In this document: piece by piece, positions 9,485 through 18,937 of the stretch
Layout of the letters: the number at the start of each line of letters is the position of its first letter
How positions within the stretch are numbered: the first letter of the stretch is position 1
NCBI RefSeq assembly: GCF_003290025.1
Contig: NZ_QNHG01000004.1
Location: forward strand, 170,058 to 234,057
Source: Pseudogemmobacter bohemicus
Lineage (GTDB): Bacteria; Pseudomonadota; Alphaproteobacteria; Rhodobacterales; Rhodobacteraceae
Reading direction: 5' to 3'
DNA length: 64,000 nt
The notes under the pieces: model-generated
Databases searched by the model: none
What the model saw: the letters and a program-made list of their open reading frames with translations, nothing else
What the model was told of the DNA's origin: nothing
Made by a program: the position numbers and the translations under genes

Positions 9485-10069
9485 ATGCCTGACCATCTCG
9501 CCTCTGCCGATGCCATGCCACTTGCCACGCTCGGGCTTGACGCCTTCGAGACCGGACTTCTGGCCGTCACCCGCCATTTTATGACCGCTTTCGCCCGCCC
9601 GGAAAGCCAGGCCTGGCAGGGCGCCTATTCCATCGCCGCCGAACGCTGGGGCCAGGCGCGCGGGCCGCAGATCGCGCATGGACTGCTGGCGGTGATCCAG
9701 GCCCTGCGCCAGGCGCGCGAGGCCGATTTCCACTATGCCAACCCGCTTTGCATATCCTGCCGCGACCAGGTGACGCCGGAAGAGGCCGCCTTTTGCCTCA
9801 TGCTGCATGCGATGCGGCGCGACCGGGCCGATCTGGCGCGCGGCCCGGTGCTTGAGGTGACCGGCGGCAGGATGGATCCGATGCTGATCCAGGTGGCGCT
9901 GTCTTTTGCCGCCCGCTTCCCGGCTGCGGATGCCGAGAAGACCGCAGCCGCCAAAGCCGCCGCCCGCGCCGAGAGCCTCGCCTCGATCCCGGCCAGCGCC
10001 GCCTCTCAGCGCCCGTCGCAACAGCCGACCCATCGCCCGGCAGCCCGGCATCTGCGTCTCGTGCACTGA
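9485..10069 (+). CDS. Conserved hypothetical protein
   Basis: Soluble protein of 194 aa with no signal peptide or membrane segment. A mostly helical N-terminal part holds a CISCRDQVTPEEAAFCLMLHAM segment with three cysteines, then LEVTGGRMDPMLIQVALSF, and a low-complexity Ala/Pro/Arg C-terminus. It reads like a conserved protein of this bacterial family, but I cannot assign a function. The three Cys could be a metal site; that is a guess. Confidence 0.6.
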   Translation: MPDHLASADAMPLATLGLDAFETGLLAVTRHFMTAFARPESQAWQGAYSIAAERWGQARGPQIAHGLLAVIQALRQAREADFHYANPLCISCRDQVTPEEAAFCLMLHAMRRDRADLARGPVLEVTGGRMDPMLIQVALSFAARFPAADAEKTAAAKAAARAESLASIPASAASQRPSQQPTHRPAARHLRLVH

Positions 10070-10202
10070 TCACAGCTTTGTCGCCACATGCCTCCCTTTG
10101 GTGCGCCAAAGCACGACAGGAAGGCCCCGTTCTGCAATTCCCGGCCTTGCCCACAGGGAATTCCCCTCTTAGATCCTGAGGGGTAAAGAAAAGGATCCCG
10201 CG

Positions 10203-10505
10203 ATGCTGACATCCTCGGCCCGTTTCGAGACCCCGAATGGCTCGAAATATATGCAACAGCTGTTCAAACATTTCGCCCATAAGATCGAGGTCGAGGTCGA
10301 TGCCCATCATGGCCGCGCCACGCTGGGCCCGGGCCCGGTCGAGATGGCGGCCGATGCCAGCGGCCTTACGGTGAAGGTCTCGGCCGAGGATGTGCGCGGG
10401 ATCATCGAGGCGCGCTATATCGTCGACAAACACCTGGTGATCTTTGCCTTCCGCGACGGGTTTTCCGGTTTCGCCTGGACGCTGGACGAGACGGCGACCG
10501 CCTGA
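10203..10505 (+). CDS. DUF2218 family protein
   Basis: Cytoplasmic protein of 100 aa. The pattern SSARFETPNGSKYMQQLFKHFAHK at the N-terminus and a second half with DASGLTVKVSAED match DUF2218, a small alpha/beta family often found near metal or siderophore uptake genes. AAGGA sits upstream of the ATG. It ends one base before the convergent livF gene. Function unknown. Confidence 0.8.
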   Translation: MLTSSARFETPNGSKYMQQLFKHFAHKIEVEVDAHHGRATLGPGPVEMAADASGLTVKVSAEDVRGIIEARYIVDKHLVIFAFRDGFSGFAWTLDETATA

Positions 10506-10506
10506 G

Positions 10507-11193
10507 CTACAGGCCCAGCCAGCGGTCGGCCTGATCCGGGGCAAGGCTTGCCGGCGCCCCTTCCCAGACCGGTCGTCCGCGCTCAAGGATCACCGCGCGG
10601 TCGGCCACCTGACTGATTTCCTTCAGAAGTTTATCGACGATCAGCAGCGACAGACCATCGGCTTTCAGCCGGTTGATCGCCTGCCAGATCTCCTGGCGCA
10701 CCACCGGCGCCAGCCCCTCGGTCGCCTCATCCAGCACCAGAAGCTGCGGATTGGTCATCAGCGCCCGGCCAATCGCCAGCATCTGCTGCTCGCCCCCGGA
10801 AAGCGTGCGGGCGGGCTGTGCGCTGCGCTCTTTCAGGCGCGGGAAAAGCGCATGGACGCGGGCAAGATCCCACGGCCCCCGCCGCGCCGCCACGGTCAGG
10901 TTTTCCAGCACGCTGAGCGGCGCGAAACAGCGCCGGCCTTCGGGCACGAGGCCGATCCCCAGCCGCGCCGCCTGATGCGAGGCGAGGCCGGATATATCCT
11001 GCCCGGCAAAGCGCACCCCTCCGCCGGTCAGCGGCATCATCCGGCACAGCGCCCGGATCGTGGTCGATTTCCCCATGCCGTTGCGCCCCATCAGCGCCAG
11101 CACCTCGCCCTCGCCCAGGGCAAAAGACACGCCGAACAGCGCCTGGACGGGGCCATATCCGGCGGTGACCTGATCAAGCTGCAACAGGCTCAT
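10507..11193 (-). CDS. livF: Branched-chain amino acid-type ABC transporter, ATPase 2
   Basis: ABC ATPase of 228 aa on the inner face of the membrane. Walker A is GRNGMGKST, the signature is LSGGEQQ and Walker B is LLVLDEATEGL, followed by the H-loop region. The length and the ending EGAPASLAPD..WLGL match LivF. Last gene of a five-gene operon; its ATG overlaps the stop of livG as ATGA. It would power import of the ligand captured by the periplasmic protein encoded at 13906. HAAT systems also carry urea, amides or aromatic acids, so leucine transport is not proven. Confidence 0.88.
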   Translation of the reverse strand: MSLLQLDQVTAGYGPVQALFGVSFALGEGEVLALMGRNGMGKSTTIRALCRMMPLTGGGVRFAGQDISGLASHQAARLGIGLVPEGRRCFAPLSVLENLTVAARRGPWDLARVHALFPRLKERSAQPARTLSGGEQQMLAIGRALMTNPQLLVLDEATEGLAPVVRQEIWQAINRLKADGLSLLIVDKLLKEISQVADRAVILERGRPVWEGAPASLAPDQADRWLGL

Positions 11194-11963
11194 GCATCCC
11201 CCCCGAGATAGGAGTGGCGCACCTCCGGATTGGCGCGGATCTCGGCCACCGTGCCGGTTGCGATGATGCGGCCATAAACCAGCACCGAGATGCGGTCGGC
11301 GAGGGCAAAGACCGCATCCATATCATGTTCGACCAGCAAAACCGGAGCCTGATGCCGCAGGTCTGACAAAAGCCGCGTCAGGTCTTTCGCGCCCTCGGCC
11401 CCCATCCCGGCCATCGGCTCGTCCAGCAGGAAGGCCCTGGGCCTCAGCGCCAGCGCCATGGCGATTTCCAGCCGGCGACGTTCCCCATGCGAGAGGAATG
11501 CGACCTGGATCGCCTCACGCCCGGAAAGGCCAGAATGTTCGATATGTGTAAGCGTTTGTGGCAAAAGTCGCGGATCCTTCAGAGGATTGCGCAGGAAATG
11601 GAAAGCACCGCCCGAGGCTCCTGCCACCGCCAGCAGCACGTTCTGCAAGACCGTGTAATCGGGCAGCAGCTGCGAGACCTGAAAAGAACGCGCCAGTCCC
11701 AGCCTGCTGCGTGCCGCCGGCCCAAGCCCCGTGATCCCGGTTCCGGCGAAAAACACCGCGCCGGAATCGGGACGGACCTCGCCGGTGATCTGGCGGATCA
11801 GGGTGGATTTCCCGGCGCCATTGGGTCCGATCAGCGCATGGATCTCCCCCGGCAAAAGAGTCAGGCTGACATCATCGGTCGCGGCCAGCGCGCCGAAGCG
11901 TTTCACCAGATTGCGGATCTCCAGCACCGGACCAGCCGCCGGATCAGTCCCCGGATCAGCCAT
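11190..11963 (-). CDS. livG: Branched-chain amino acid-type ABC transporter, ATPase 1
   Basis: ABC ATPase of 257 aa. Walker A is GPNGAGKST, the signature region is LSHGERRRLEIAMAL and Walker B is FLLDEPMAGMG, then VEHDMDAVF. The insertion between Walker A and signature (RSFQVSQLLP) is typical of LivG. It overlaps livM by 8 bp and livF by 4 bp, so the genes are translated together. The signature starts LSHGE instead of LSGGE, a known variation in this family. Confidence 0.88.
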   Translation of the reverse strand: MADPGTDPAAGPVLEIRNLVKRFGALAATDDVSLTLLPGEIHALIGPNGAGKSTLIRQITGEVRPDSGAVFFAGTGITGLGPAARSRLGLARSFQVSQLLPDYTVLQNVLLAVAGASGGAFHFLRNPLKDPRLLPQTLTHIEHSGLSGREAIQVAFLSHGERRRLEIAMALALRPRAFLLDEPMAGMGAEGAKDLTRLLSDLRHQAPVLLVEHDMDAVFALADRISVLVYGRIIATGTVAEIRANPEVRHSYLGGDA

Positions 11964-12927
11964 GTCGGGCCCTCCCGCTCAGGATCCCGATCAGCCCGCC
12001 CGGCGCCAGCATCACCACCGTCAGCAGCACCAGCCCGAGAAGGATCTGCCAGTAGTCGGTAATGCCGCCCAGCAGATGCTCCATCAACACATAGAGACCC
12101 GCGCCCGCGACCGGGCCGCAAAGCCGCCCCACACCGCCGAGGATGACGAAGACCATGATTTCCCCCGACATATGCCAGCTGAGCATGGTCGGGCTGACAA
12201 AGCGGTTCAGATCGGCATAAAGCGCCCCCGCAAGCCCGGTGATCATCGCGGAAAGCACGAAAGCGGTCAGCAGGACGGGAAAGGGGCGGATGCCGGCGGC
12301 CTCGACCCGGATGCGGTTTTGCCGCGCGGCGCCCAGCACAAGGCCAAAGCGCGACCGCGTGATCAGCGCGATCACGGCGGTGACCACGACCAGAACCCCG
12401 GCACAGATCAGGAAAAACCCGAATGGTTTCAGCGTATTGATGCCAGGAAACTGGTTGCGGGTGTAAAAACTCATCCCGTCATCGCCACCATATTGCGGCC
12501 AGGAGATCGCGAAATAATAGACCATCTGCGCGAAGGCGAGCGTCACCATGATGAAATAGACGCCGGAGGTGCGCAGGGAAAGCGCCCCGATCGGCACCGC
12601 GATCAGCCCGGCCCCCAGCATCGCCAGAGGCCAGATCAGCAGCATCTGGTTCGACCCGCTCCAGCCCGCGACCAGTGGCATCGCATTGGCCGCATGCAGC
12701 GCGAGGATGCCGCAGACATAGCCGCCGATCCCGAAAAACGCCGCATGGCCAAAAGAGATCAACCCGCCATAGCCAAGGCAGAGGTTCAGTCCCATCCCCG
12801 CCAGCGCGAAGATCGCGGCCTTGGTCGCAAGCGTCACCACAAAGCCCTGCCCGGCCAGATGCGCGATCACACCAGTCAGGATCAGCACCGCCAGCATCGA
12901 GAGGTTGATCAGCATCTCGCGGCTCAT
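11956..12927 (-). CDS. livM: Branched-chain amino acid-type ABC transporter, permease 2
   Basis: Inner-membrane permease of 323 aa with about nine hydrophobic helices. The segment GYGGLISFGHAAFFGIGGY is the hallmark of the LivM family and VILGGVGRLCGPVAGA is the conserved cytoplasmic loop that contacts the ATPases. The ATG overlaps the livH stop as ATGA. Confidence 0.88.
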   Translation of the reverse strand: MSREMLINLSMLAVLILTGVIAHLAGQGFVVTLATKAAIFALAGMGLNLCLGYGGLISFGHAAFFGIGGYVCGILALHAANAMPLVAGWSGSNQMLLIWPLAMLGAGLIAVPIGALSLRTSGVYFIMVTLAFAQMVYYFAISWPQYGGDDGMSFYTRNQFPGINTLKPFGFFLICAGVLVVVTAVIALITRSRFGLVLGAARQNRIRVEAAGIRPFPVLLTAFVLSAMITGLAGALYADLNRFVSPTMLSWHMSGEIMVFVILGGVGRLCGPVAGAGLYVLMEHLLGGITDYWQILLGLVLLTVVMLAPGGLIGILSGRARHG

Positions 12928-13844
12928 GCCTTTGCTCCGAACAGACCCTGGGGGCGGATGACCAGCACCAGCGCCATCAGGATATAGATCAGCATCGAGG
13001 CAAGCCCCGCCCCCATCGTATTGGCACTGGCCTGGGGCATGAAACCGGCAAGCAGCCCCGGCAAAAACGCTTTGCCGAGCGTGTCGGTCATGCCCACCAG
13101 CAATGCGCCGGCCAGCGCGCCTTTGACCGAGCCGATGCCGCCGATCACGATGACGACGAAGGCGAGGATCAGCACCGGCTCTCCCATCCCCACCTGGACC
13201 GACTGGATGGTGCCGACCAGCGCGCCGGCAAGCCCCGCAAGCCCGGCGCCAAGCGCGAAGACCAGGGTGTAAAGCTTCGCGATATCAATGCCCAGGGCGG
13301 CGGTCATCTCGCGGTCGGCCTCGCCGGCGCGGATGCGGGTGCCAAGGCGGGTGCGGGTGATCAGCAGGTAAAGCGCCAGCGCCACCAGCGTGCCGACAAG
13401 GATGATCAACAGGCGAAACAACGGGTATTGCAGCCCGCCCGGCAGGGTGACCGCCCCCGAAGCCCAGGGCGGCAGCGTCAGATAAAGCGGGAAATTCCCG
13501 AAAACCCAGCGGCAGCCCTCGGAAAACACCAGGATCAGCGCGAAGGTGGCCAAAACCTGATCGAGATGGTCGCGGGCATAAAGCCGCCGCAGCACGGTGA
13601 TCTCGACCAGCGCGCCGATGCCTGCAGCCAGCGCAAGGCTTGCGGCAAGTCCCATGAGATAGGACCCGCTCATCCCCGCCACAAAGGCGCAGGCAAAGGC
13701 GCCCAGCATGTAAAGCGCGCCATGTGCGAGGTTGATCAGCCCCATCACGCCGAAGACCAGCGTGAGCCCGGCCGCCATCAGGAACAGCATCATCCCATAT
13801 TGCAGACCGTTGAGGATCTGCTCGGCCAGCAGCATCAAACCCAT
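12924..13844 (-). CDS. livH: Branched-chain amino acid-type ABC transporter, permease 1
   Basis: Inner-membrane permease of 306 aa. The segment FGVMGLINLAHGALYMLGAF is the LivH hallmark and VVIVIGGIGSVKGALAGALL the conserved loop. GAAGGA lies just before the ATG at 13844. Second gene of the operon, separated from the binding-protein gene by a 61-bp gap holding a strong hairpin. Confidence 0.88.
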   Translation of the reverse strand: MGLMLLAEQILNGLQYGMMLFLMAAGLTLVFGVMGLINLAHGALYMLGAFACAFVAGMSGSYLMGLAASLALAAGIGALVEITVLRRLYARDHLDQVLATFALILVFSEGCRWVFGNFPLYLTLPPWASGAVTLPGGLQYPLFRLLIILVGTLVALALYLLITRTRLGTRIRAGEADREMTAALGIDIAKLYTLVFALGAGLAGLAGALVGTIQSVQVGMGEPVLILAFVVIVIGGIGSVKGALAGALLVGMTDTLGKAFLPGLLAGFMPQASANTMGAGLASMLIYILMALVLVIRPQGLFGAKA

Positions 13845-13860
13845 TATCCTTCAATGCATT

Positions 13861-13885
13861 ACGGGCCGCAGCTTATGCGGCCCGT
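13861..13885 (-). promoter_or_regulatory. Intercistronic hairpin between binding protein and permease genes
   Basis: Perfect 10-bp stem ACGGGCCGCA / TGCGGCCCGT with a 5-nt loop, in the gap between the substrate-binding protein stop and livH. On the minus transcript no T-run follows, so read-through is expected. Such hairpins usually protect the upstream message and raise the binding protein level above that of the permeases. Confidence 0.65.
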
Positions 13886-13905
13886 GTCTTTTGCGCAGCA
13901 AGGCG

Positions 13906-15057
13906 TCACATCTGGCATTCGGCCGCATAGGCGTCGGAACGGTCTTCCAGCGCCTTGTCGATGATGCGGTTGGTCAGGGTGCCATCCTCGCGTTTGATTA
14001 CCTCGCGCATATAGATGTCCTGGATCGGGTGCTGGTTCGGGCCAAAGCTGAACTTGCCGCGCACGGTGGCGAAATCGGCCTCTTTAAGCGCGGCGCGGAA
14101 GGCATCGGCGTCGTTGATATCGGCCTTTGCCATCGCGGAGAGCAACAGATTGGCGGTGTCATAAGCATAAGCCGCGTAAAGCGAGGGCAGACGACCATAT
14201 TCGGCCTCGAACCCGGCGACAAAGGCCTTGTTCGCCTCATTCTCGAGATCTGGCGACCAGTTGCCGGAATTCTTCGCGCCCAATGCCGCATCGCCCACCG
14301 CCGGCAGCACGTCCTGGCTGAACGAGAATCCAGGCCCGATCAGCGGGATTTCCGAGCCGGATTCCGCATATTGCTTGATGAAGGCAATGCCCATGCCACC
14401 CGGCTGGAAGAAGAACACCGTATCGGCACCCGAGGCCTTGATCTGCGCAATCTCGCCGGCGAAATCGGTCTGGCCGACCTGGGTGTAAAGCTCGTTGACG
14501 ACCTCGCCCTCGTAGAACCGCTTGAAGCCGGTAAGGCTGTCGATCCCGGCCGGGTAATTCGGCGCCATGATGAATGCCTTGCCGTAACCGGCCTGATTGG
14601 CATAGGCGCCGGCCGCCTCATGCAGATTGTCATTCTGGTACGAGACCGAGAAATATTTCGGATTGCAGCCCGCGCCGGCCAGCGCCGAGGGCGCCGCATT
14701 GGTCGAGAGGTAGAACTTCTCCTGCGCCACCGCCGCCGGCACCACCGCCATGGCAAGATTCGACCAGACGATGCCGGTCAAAAGATCAACCTCATCGGAC
14801 TGGATCATCTTATCGGCGATCTGCACCGCGATATCGGGCTTTTGCTGGTCATCCTCGATGATCAGCTCGACCGCCTTGCCGGCCTCGCCCGCGTTTTTCA
14901 GCGCCAGCAGAAAGCCGTCACGGGTATCGACCCCAAGCCCCGCACCGCCGCCGGACAGAGTGGTGATCATGCCGACCTTCACCCCTTCGGCCTGCGCAAG
15001 AACAGGGGCGAGGGCAAGAGCGGCAATACCGCTTACCAGCAGCGATTTCAGTTTCAT
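13906..15057 (-). CDS. ABC transporter periplasmic substrate-binding protein (HAAT family)
   Basis: Secreted binding protein of 383 aa. The signal peptide is MKLKSLLVSGIAALALAP with a cleavage site near LAQA-EG. The mature protein begins VKVGMITTLSGGGAGLGVDT, the classic start of type I Leu/Ile/Val-like binding proteins, with LIIEDDQQKPDIAVQIADKM and YAAYAYDTANLL further on. The ATG at 15057 follows GGGGAG at ideal spacing. First gene of the operon. The ligand cannot be named from sequence; branched-chain amino acids, amides and aromatic acids are all served by this family. Confidence 0.85.
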   Translation of the reverse strand: MKLKSLLVSGIAALALAPVLAQAEGVKVGMITTLSGGGAGLGVDTRDGFLLALKNAGEAGKAVELIIEDDQQKPDIAVQIADKMIQSDEVDLLTGIVWSNLAMAVVPAAVAQEKFYLSTNAAPSALAGAGCNPKYFSVSYQNDNLHEAAGAYANQAGYGKAFIMAPNYPAGIDSLTGFKRFYEGEVVNELYTQVGQTDFAGEIAQIKASGADTVFFFQPGGMGIAFIKQYAESGSEIPLIGPGFSFSQDVLPAVGDAALGAKNSGNWSPDLENEANKAFVAGFEAEYGRLPSLYAAYAYDTANLLLSAMAKADINDADAFRAALKEADFATVRGKFSFGPNQHPIQDIYMREVIKREDGTLTNRIIDKALEDRSDAYAAECQM

Positions 15058-15196
15058 CGGTTTCTCCCCGGTCAGCATTCTGGTCAGCATTTTTATGCCA
15101 TTCTTGCGGTTTTCCCGCGCGCCGCAAGCGCTAATGCCGGGTTTTCCGGTATTTTCAAGGCCTTCGCCCAGGCTGGCTGTGGCAAAGGCTGCCCCG

Positions 15197-16027
15197 CTAC
15201 TCCATGCGGCTCCAGTCCTGTTCCAGCGGCTGCTCGCGGCAAAGCGGCGGGCGTGGAGTGCCCTTCTTCTCATGGTCCCAGCCCTGTTGCCACCCGGCCG
15301 CCATCGAGAGGAAAAGCAGCTCGACCACGAGCCAGACATTCTTTGCCCCGCGCTCGCTCCAGTCCTGTTGTATCGGCCCGATCCATCCGGAAGAGATCGC
15401 GGCGCCCTCTTTGCAAGCGACATAAGAGCCCGCCTCGCGGATGATCTGATCGAAATGCGCGGTCAGGAAGTCATGGCTGGCACGGATCTCCGCCACGCCC
15501 GGCCCCTGATCACAACCCGGTCCTATATAGCGCGAAGAATAAGGCGTCTCCAAAGGGTTCTCGCCGTAAAACCCAACCTCGCCCGAGGCAAACCCCGCGC
15601 CAAGCAGGCGGAAATATTCACGATTGGCCTTCGCCTCGTCCCAGCCCCGGCTTTTCATCAGCGCCCGAACCATATCATCGACATAACCGATAAAGCAGCC
15701 CGGCCCGCTATAGTCATCCACGCCTTCGGGGCCTGAGATCAGTGCCGCAATGTCGGGGTCGGTGAAGGAAAGCTCTGTCCCGATCTTCGGCATCAGAATC
15801 GTGCAATCCTCAGGCGCGATCACCAGCCATGCGCCCTCCCTTGTGGTCGCCGCATTGTCCATGAAAGCATCGAACTCCAAAGCCCGGATCCCCGCCGCCA
15901 GGGCCTTGTCACGGGTGGCAGGCCCGACCGCGCAAGCCTCCTGGCCAAGGAAATCCAGAAGCCGCGTTTCCGCCTGCGCAGGCCATGGCAGGATCAGCGA
16001 GAATGACAGCAAAGCGGCAAGACGCAA
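15197..16027 (-). CDS. Exported hypothetical protein, TTG start
   Basis: Protein of 276 aa with a signal peptide (RLAALLSFSLILPWPAQA-ET). It has six or more cysteines in the mature part (EACAVGP, PEDCTIL, GPGCFIGYV, GPGCDQGP, YVACKEG) and a late hydrophobic patch (VWLVVELLFLSMAAG). I start it at TTG 16027, preceded by GGAG 9 nt upstream. The frame stays open to an ATG at 16078, but that ATG lies beyond the mutase terminator hairpin, which would then be coding; this is unlikely. No family recognised. Confidence 0.6.
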   Translation of the reverse strand: MRLAALLSFSLILPWPAQAETRLLDFLGQEACAVGPATRDKALAAGIRALEFDAFMDNAATTREGAWLVIAPEDCTILMPKIGTELSFTDPDIAALISGPEGVDDYSGPGCFIGYVDDMVRALMKSRGWDEAKANREYFRLLGAGFASGEVGFYGENPLETPYSSRYIGPGCDQGPGVAEIRASHDFLTAHFDQIIREAGSYVACKEGAAISSGWIGPIQQDWSERGAKNVWLVVELLFLSMAAGWQQGWDHEKKGTPRPPLCREQPLEQDWSRME

Positions 16028-16045
16028 ACCTGGATACTCCGCATG

Positions 16046-16070
16046 AAAAAGGGGGGCGGAATCGCCCCCC
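16046..16070 (-). terminator. Intrinsic terminator of the methylmalonyl-CoA mutase gene
   Basis: Perfect 8-bp stem GGGGGGCG / CGCCCCCC with a 4-nt loop, followed on the minus strand by TTTTT, about 25 nt past the mutase stop. It sits just upstream of the exported hypothetical gene. Confidence 0.88.
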
Positions 16071-16093
16071 TTTCCCACATCATAGCGCAGCCT

Positions 16094-18250
16094 TCAGCTG
16101 CGGGCAGCCCGGATCAGATCGAGGATCTCTTTTGCGGCGTCGGGGATATTGGTGCCCGGACCGAAAATCGCCTTCACGCCCGCGTTTTTCAGATAGTCGT
16201 AATCCTGCTGCGGGATCACGCCGCCGCAGATCACCATGATATCGCCGGCGCCCGCCTTGTTCAGCGCCTCGATCAGCAAGGGCGCAAGCGTCTTGTGCCC
16301 CGCCGCCTGCGACGAGATGCCGACGATATGGACGTCGTTGTCAATCGCGTCCTGGGCCGCCTCTTCCGGGGTCTGAAACAGCGGGCCGACATCGACGTCG
16401 AACCCGATATCGGCAAAGGCGGTGGCGATCACCTTGGCGCCGCGATCATGGCCGTCCTGGCCCATCTTGACGACGAGCATCCGGGGGCGACGGCCCTCTT
16501 CCTCGGCGAAAGCCTCGACGTCTTTCTGGATCGCCTCAAAGCCCGCATCGCCCTCATAGGCCGCGCCGTAAACCCCTGCCAATGTCTTCACCTCCGCCCT
16601 GTGACGCCCGAATGTGCCTTCCATCGCAAGACTTATCTCGCCAAGGCTGGCCCGCGCCCGCGCGCATTCCACCGCCGCCTCCAGCAGATTGCCGCCCTCG
16701 ACCGTACGCCGCCCCAGTTCAAGAAGCGCCGCATCACAGGCCACCTGGTCGCGGGTGGCACGGATATGATTCAGCCGCGCGATCTGGCTGTCGCGCACTT
16801 TCACATTGTCGATCTCCAGAATGTCGATCGGGTCTTCTTTGGGCTTGCGATATTTGTTGACGCCGACCACCACCTCTTCGCCGCGGTCGATCAGCGCCTG
16901 GCGCCGCGCAGCCGTCTCCTCGATCCGGAGCTTCGGCATCCCCGTGGCCACCGCCTTGGTCATGCCGCCCATCGCCTCGACCTCTTCGATCAGCTTCCAG
17001 GCCTCTTCGGCCAGCTGCGCGGTCAGGCTTTCGACATAGTAGCTGCCGGCCAGCGGGTCGATCACATGGGTGATGCCGGTCTCTTCCTGCAAGATCAGCT
17101 GGGTATTGCGTGCGATCCGGGCCGAGAATTCGGTCGGCAGCGCAATCGCCTCATCCAGCGCATTGGTGTGCAGGCTTTGCGTACCGCCCAGGGCCGCCGA
17201 CATCGCCTCATAAGCGGTACGGATCACGTTGTTATAGGGATCGGCCTCTTGCAAGCTGACACCCGAGGTCTGGCAATGGGTGCGCAGCATCAGCGAGGAC
17301 TGCTTCTTCGGCTCGAATTCCTGCATGATGCGGGTCCAGAGCATCCGCGCCGCCCTGAGCTTTGCCACTTCCATGAAGAAGTTCATACCGATGGCGAAGA
17401 AGAAGGAAAGCCGCCCCGCGAAATCATCGACATTCATGCCCGCCGCAAGTGCTGCCCGGACATATTCGCGCCCATCCGCGAGCGTATAGGCCAGCTCCTG
17501 AACGAGGTTCGCCCCCGCCTCCTGCATGTGATAGCCCGAGATCGAGATCGAGTTGAATTTCGGCATCTCTTTCGAGGTATAATCGATGATATCCGCAATG
17601 ATCCGCATCGAGGGTTCGGGCGGATAGATATAGGTGTTGCGGACCATGAACTCCTTCAGAATGTCGTTCTGAATGGTGCCGGACAGCAGGCTGCGCGCGT
17701 GACCCTGCTCTTCGCCCGCCACGATGAAACTGGCGAGGATCGGGATCACCGCGCCATTCATCGTCATGGAAACAGAGACCTTATCCAGCGGAATGCCGTC
17801 GAACAGGATCTTCATATCCTCGACGGAATCGATCGCCACCCCCGCCTTGCCGACATCGCCCACGACACGCGGGTGGTCGCTGTCATAGCCCCGGTGGGTC
17901 GCCAGATCGAAGGCGACCGAGACCCCCTGTTGCCCCGCCGCGAGGTTCTTGCGGTAAAAGGCATTGCTCTCCTCGGCGGTCGAAAAACCGGCATATTGCC
18001 GGATCGTCCAGGGCCTGCCGGCATACATGGTCGCGCGCGGGCCACGGGTAAACGGGGCCACACCGGGAAGCTCGCCCATTTGCGGCAGCCCTGCGAGATC
18101 GCTCGCCGTATAAAGCGGCTTCACCTCGATCCCCTCCAGCGTCTGCCAGTTGAGGCTGGAGGCAGGCTTGCCTTTCAGCTCCTTCGAGGCCAGCGCCTCC
18201 CAAGTGCTCAGATCCGGGGTGCTCAGATCGGGGCTTTTCTGATCGCTCAT
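16094..18250 (-). CDS. mcm: Methylmalonyl-CoA mutase
   Basis: Adenosylcobalamin enzyme of 718 aa that interconverts methylmalonyl-CoA and succinyl-CoA, the last step of propionyl-CoA assimilation and also part of the ethylmalonyl-CoA pathway. The N-terminal TIM barrel carries [11 protein letters not shown] and [12 protein letters not shown] (CoA and substrate contacts). The C-terminal B12 domain has the DxHxxG motif in GQDGHDRG, with His about 601 as the lower axial ligand, plus [11 protein letters not shown]. Single-polypeptide form. The first residues hold a short PDLST repeat. pccA and pccB lie nearby on the same strand. Confidence 0.96.
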   Translation of the reverse strand: MSDQKSPDLSTPDLSTWEALASKELKGKPASSLNWQTLEGIEVKPLYTASDLAGLPQMGELPGVAPFTRGPRATMYAGRPWTIRQYAGFSTAEESNAFYRKNLAAGQQGVSVAFDLATHRGYDSDHPRVVGDVGKAGVAIDSVEDMKILFDGIPLDKVSVSMTMNGAVIPILASFIVAGEEQGHARSLLSGTIQNDILKEFMVRNTYIYPPEPSMRIIADIIDYTSKEMPKFNSISISGYHMQEAGANLVQELAYTLADGREYVRAALAAGMNVDDFAGRLSFFFAIGMNFFMEVAKLRAARMLWTRIMQEFEPKKQSSLMLRTHCQTSGVSLQEADPYNNVIRTAYEAMSAALGGTQSLHTNALDEAIALPTEFSARIARNTQLILQEETGITHVIDPLAGSYYVESLTAQLAEEAWKLIEEVEAMGGMTKAVATGMPKLRIEETAARRQALIDRGEEVVVGVNKYRKPKEDPIDILEIDNVKVRDSQIARLNHIRATRDQVACDAALLELGRRTVEGGNLLEAAVECARARASLGEISLAMEGTFGRHRAEVKTLAGVYGAAYEGDAGFEAIQKDVEAFAEEEGRRPRMLVVKMGQDGHDRGAKVIATAFADIGFDVDVGPLFQTPEEAAQDAIDNDVHIVGISSQAAGHKTLAPLLIEALNKAGAGDIMVICGGVIPQQDYDYLKNAGVKAIFGPGTNIPDAAKEILDLIRAARS

Positions 18251-18330
18251 TCTTCCACTCCGTTCGCGAAAGGCACAGCTGCGCCATCTCGCCGCTTGGG
18301 GTTTTGCCCGATCCGCCCTATATCCGGAGC

Positions 18331-18840
18331 ATGGATTACAAGCTCGACCGCCGTTCCCTCGTTTTCATGGCCGCGATTGCGGGCCTTGTTCCCGGCATCC
18401 TGCCCGATTTGCTACAGGCGCAGGAAACCTCGTCAGATGAGCCTCCGGCGGCAAATCCCGCCTTTGGCCCTGAATTCGTCCCGATGCCCGCCTCAGAAGT
18501 GTCCGAGGCAGACGAGTTGTATCTGCGTCGCCCGGTGATCGTCTTTGCCGACAATCCGCATGACCCGAATTTCATCCGGCAGATGGAGATCCTGCCCGAC
18601 CTTTATCCGCAACTGGCGGCGCGCGACGTGATCCTGATCACCGATACCGACCCGGCAAACCCGTCAGAGATCCGCCAGAAGCTGCGCCCGCGCGGCTTTT
18701 CGCTAGTGATGATGGACAAGGACTGGAAATCCCCCATCCGCCGTCCTTCGCCGCGCGCCGCGCGCGAAATCATCAACACAATCGACAAAATGCCGATTGC
18801 GCGCACAGAGGCGCTGGAACGGAACCCCGCAGGGCGCTGA
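18331..18840 (+). CDS. DUF4174 domain protein, exported
   Basis: Protein of 169 aa, probably periplasmic. The N-terminus [19 protein letters not shown] has two arginines before a hydrophobic stretch, which could be a Tat or Sec signal. The body ([44 protein letters not shown], ending [10 protein letters not shown]) matches the thioredoxin-like DUF4174 family but lacks a CxxC pair. The ATG at 18331 follows CCGGAGC. It converges on pccA, with two palindromes between. Confidence 0.75.
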   Translation: MDYKLDRRSLVFMAAIAGLVPGILPDLLQAQETSSDEPPAANPAFGPEFVPMPASEVSEADELYLRRPVIVFADNPHDPNFIRQMEILPDLYPQLAARDVILITDTDPANPSEIRQKLRPRGFSLVMMDKDWKSPIRRPSPRAAREIINTIDKMPIARTEALERNPAGR

Positions 18841-18855
18841 CCGCAGCCAGTGGCC

Positions 18856-18901
18856 CCGGTTTCTTTGAAGAAACCGGTCCGGAATTCGTAACGAATTCCG
18901 G
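18856..18901. terminator. Two back-to-back perfect palindromes between convergent genes
   Basis: The first is CCGGTTTCTT / AAGAAACCGG with a 2-nt loop (18856-18877). The second is CCGGAATTCGT / ACGAATTCCGG with one central base (18879-18901). They lie between the stops of the DUF4174 gene and pccA, so they probably block read-through both ways. No T-run is present. Confidence 0.55.
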
Positions 18902-18937
18902 CACCCTCGCGCAAATCGCGCCCCTGCCGTGCGGGGA

